Origin: Komagataella phaffii GS115
Lineage: Eukaryota; Ascomycota; Pichiomycetes; Pichiales; Pichiaceae
Reading direction: 5' to 3'
NCBI RefSeq assembly: GCF_000027005.1
Contig: NC_012963.1
Coordinates: 2,480,001-2,544,000, forward strand
DNA length: 64,000 nucleotides
This document shows, in pieces, positions 62,997 to 64,000 of this stretch. A program made the position numbers and the translations under genes. The number at the start of each line of letters is the position of its first letter. The first letter of the stretch is position 1. A model generated the notes under the pieces. That model did not search any database, was not told the origin of the DNA, and saw only the letters and a program-made list of their open reading frames with translations.

Positions 62997-64000
62997 CTAC
63001 AAACCAAACTCTTCCTTGAGAGCAGAGCCAAACCTTTCCAATCCCAGTTTAAGTTGGTCCAATGGAACAGCGGCATAGGTTCCTCTGAAGAAGATCTTGG
63101 AGTCGACTTCATTTGACAGCGCTTTCTCGGGGAATGAATGAGCTATTTCGAACCATGATCCTGGTATCATCAAAGCACCTTTCTTCATAGAGCTCTCAAA
63201 AATAGCATTCTCAACCTTGAGTGGATCACTGTCAAACTCAGTGGAAAATTTAGGGTGTCTAGCAGCATCAATAAACACAGTAAAGAACATACCAGCCACA
63301 GGAGGAACGTACTCGATAATTTCCTTAGGGAAACTGGCTGCGATGGCATCAATGGCCACATCTCTCTTGATGGTGTATTCAGCACGTAGACCCATCAACC
63401 AGTTCAAATAGCCATCATTACCCCAGCGAGAAAGTAAACCAGTTACGATGGAACTGGAGAATCCACATGGGTTTTGAATGGAAACCTCGTGGAGTCTGAA
63501 AAACTTCATCAACAGTGCTGGCTGACCAACGATCCAACCGATTCTGGTACCAGGAGCTAAGACCTTGGATAGAGAGTCCAGTCTGAGAACTCTTCCATCA
63601 ACATCCATAGATAAAAATGAAGGCTCCAGAGCATTAACGAACTCCTCTTTCCCCTTTGGAGCGTTGTCCCTCTTTGACGCATCAGGTGTGTATGTTTCCA
63701 TTTGTAAGAAATAGTAAGGTTCATCTTCAATAATCAAGAAATCGTACTTTTGGGATAACTTATAAATTGCCTGTTTTCTCTCCTTGTTCAACGAAGATCC
63801 AGTAGGATTGTGCCCTGTAGGGATGGTGTATAGCAACTTAGGGAGTTGGGATTTTTCCAATTTAGCTAGCTGTTCGTCCAATTTTTCAGGCAAAATACCT
63901 TCGGCATCCACAGGAATGGGAATAAACTTGACCGCCTGAGACTTTGCGGCTTCCATTGAAGAAGGGAATGTGTACTGCTCAACCAGTATGGAGTCGCCTT
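62997..64000 (-). CDS. ARO8: Aro8-type aminotransferase (partial, runs off window)
   Basis: The frame is open from the window edge (begins GDSILVEQYTFPSSMEAA, so the true start lies beyond 64000) to its stop at 62997. It is a fold-type I aminotransferase of the Aro8/2-aminoadipate group: LYTIPTGHNPTGSSL, LIIEDEPYYFLQME with PLP-contacting Asp and Tyr, SLSKVLAPGTRIGWIVG with the Schiff-base Lys. These enzymes transaminate aromatic amino acids and 2-aminoadipate (lysine pathway). Convergent with SWD1, only 10 bp apart. About two thirds of the protein is present. Aro8 and its paralogues cannot be told apart firmly from this fragment. Confidence 0.85.
   Translation of the reverse strand, partial: GDSILVEQYTFPSSMEAAKSQAVKFIPIPVDAEGILPEKLDEQLAKLEKSQLPKLLYTIPTGHNPTGSSLNKERKQAIYKLSQKYDFLIIEDEPYYFLQMETYTPDASKRDNAPKGKEEFVNALEPSFLSMDVDGRVLRLDSLSKVLAPGTRIGWIVGQPALLMKFFRLHEVSIQNPCGFSSSIVTGLLSRWGNDGYLNWLMGLRAEYTIKRDVAIDAIAASFPKEIIEYVPPVAGMFFTVFIDAARHPKFSTEFDSDPLKVENAIFESSMKKGALMIPGSWFEIAHSFPEKALSNEVDSKIFFRGTYAAVPLDQLKLGLERFGSALKEEFGL

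Noticed and set aside
53072..64000. A K. phaffii centromere in the right part of the window
   Set aside because: No long inverted repeat is present and every spacer is occupied by promoters or gene ends.

Overview
The window is nuclear DNA of a budding yeast, and I identify it as Komagataella phaffii (Pichia pastoris), chromosome 1. The genes are compact, with few short introns close to start codons (GTAAGT or GTATGT donors, ACTAAC-type branch points). There is a complex I subunit, which Saccharomyces lacks. The 19064-19885 stretch reads, on the minus strand, as the well-known GCW14 promoter of this species followed by GCW14 itself. About 35 protein genes, one tRNA gene and several gene relics are visible.

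Region 1 (1-7520): a complex I B8-type subunit, a LigB/DODA-type dioxygenase, OXA1, a likely mitochondrial translational activator (PET122 by position), a YER152C-type aminotransferase and SHU2. Region 2 (7521-16674): a gene-poor accessory segment with an inverted flocculin relic, a Medusa-like regulator paralogue whose N-terminus has decayed, a 2.1-kb non-coding stretch, and a PA14 flocculin cut by one TAA codon. Region 3 (16675-24900): UBP3, GCW14 (SED1/SPI1-like), a RAD55-like Rad51 paralogue without a usable Walker A motif, a second Medusa-like gene with a frameshift, and tRNA-Gly(UCC).

Region 4 (24971-52317) is dense housekeeping DNA: OM14, RPS2, NAB2, a BRE4-like membrane protein, COQ8, PRP43, PDB1, NOT4, KAP114, RTF1 (frameshifted in this sequence), RMD8-like, GUS1, BRL1, KGD4 and a LYP1/CAN1-type permease. 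Region 5 (53072-64000): EFM5, NUP60, ERG26, an unknown cysteine-rich GPI protein, VPS8, SWD1 and a partial ARO8-type aminotransferase that runs off the right edge.

Gene order is informative. OXA1, PET122, aminotransferase, SHU2, UBP3, GCW14 and RAD55 join two separate S. cerevisiae segments (YER150W-YER154W and RAD55-SED1-SHU2) with all orientations kept, so this is an unduplicated ancestral block. The flocculin/Medusa segment interrupts that block. Spliced models worked out here (complex I subunit, OM14, NOT4, KGD4, EFM5) restore N-termini that open reading frames alone miss. S. cerevisiae gene names and positions are cited from memory and were not searched.
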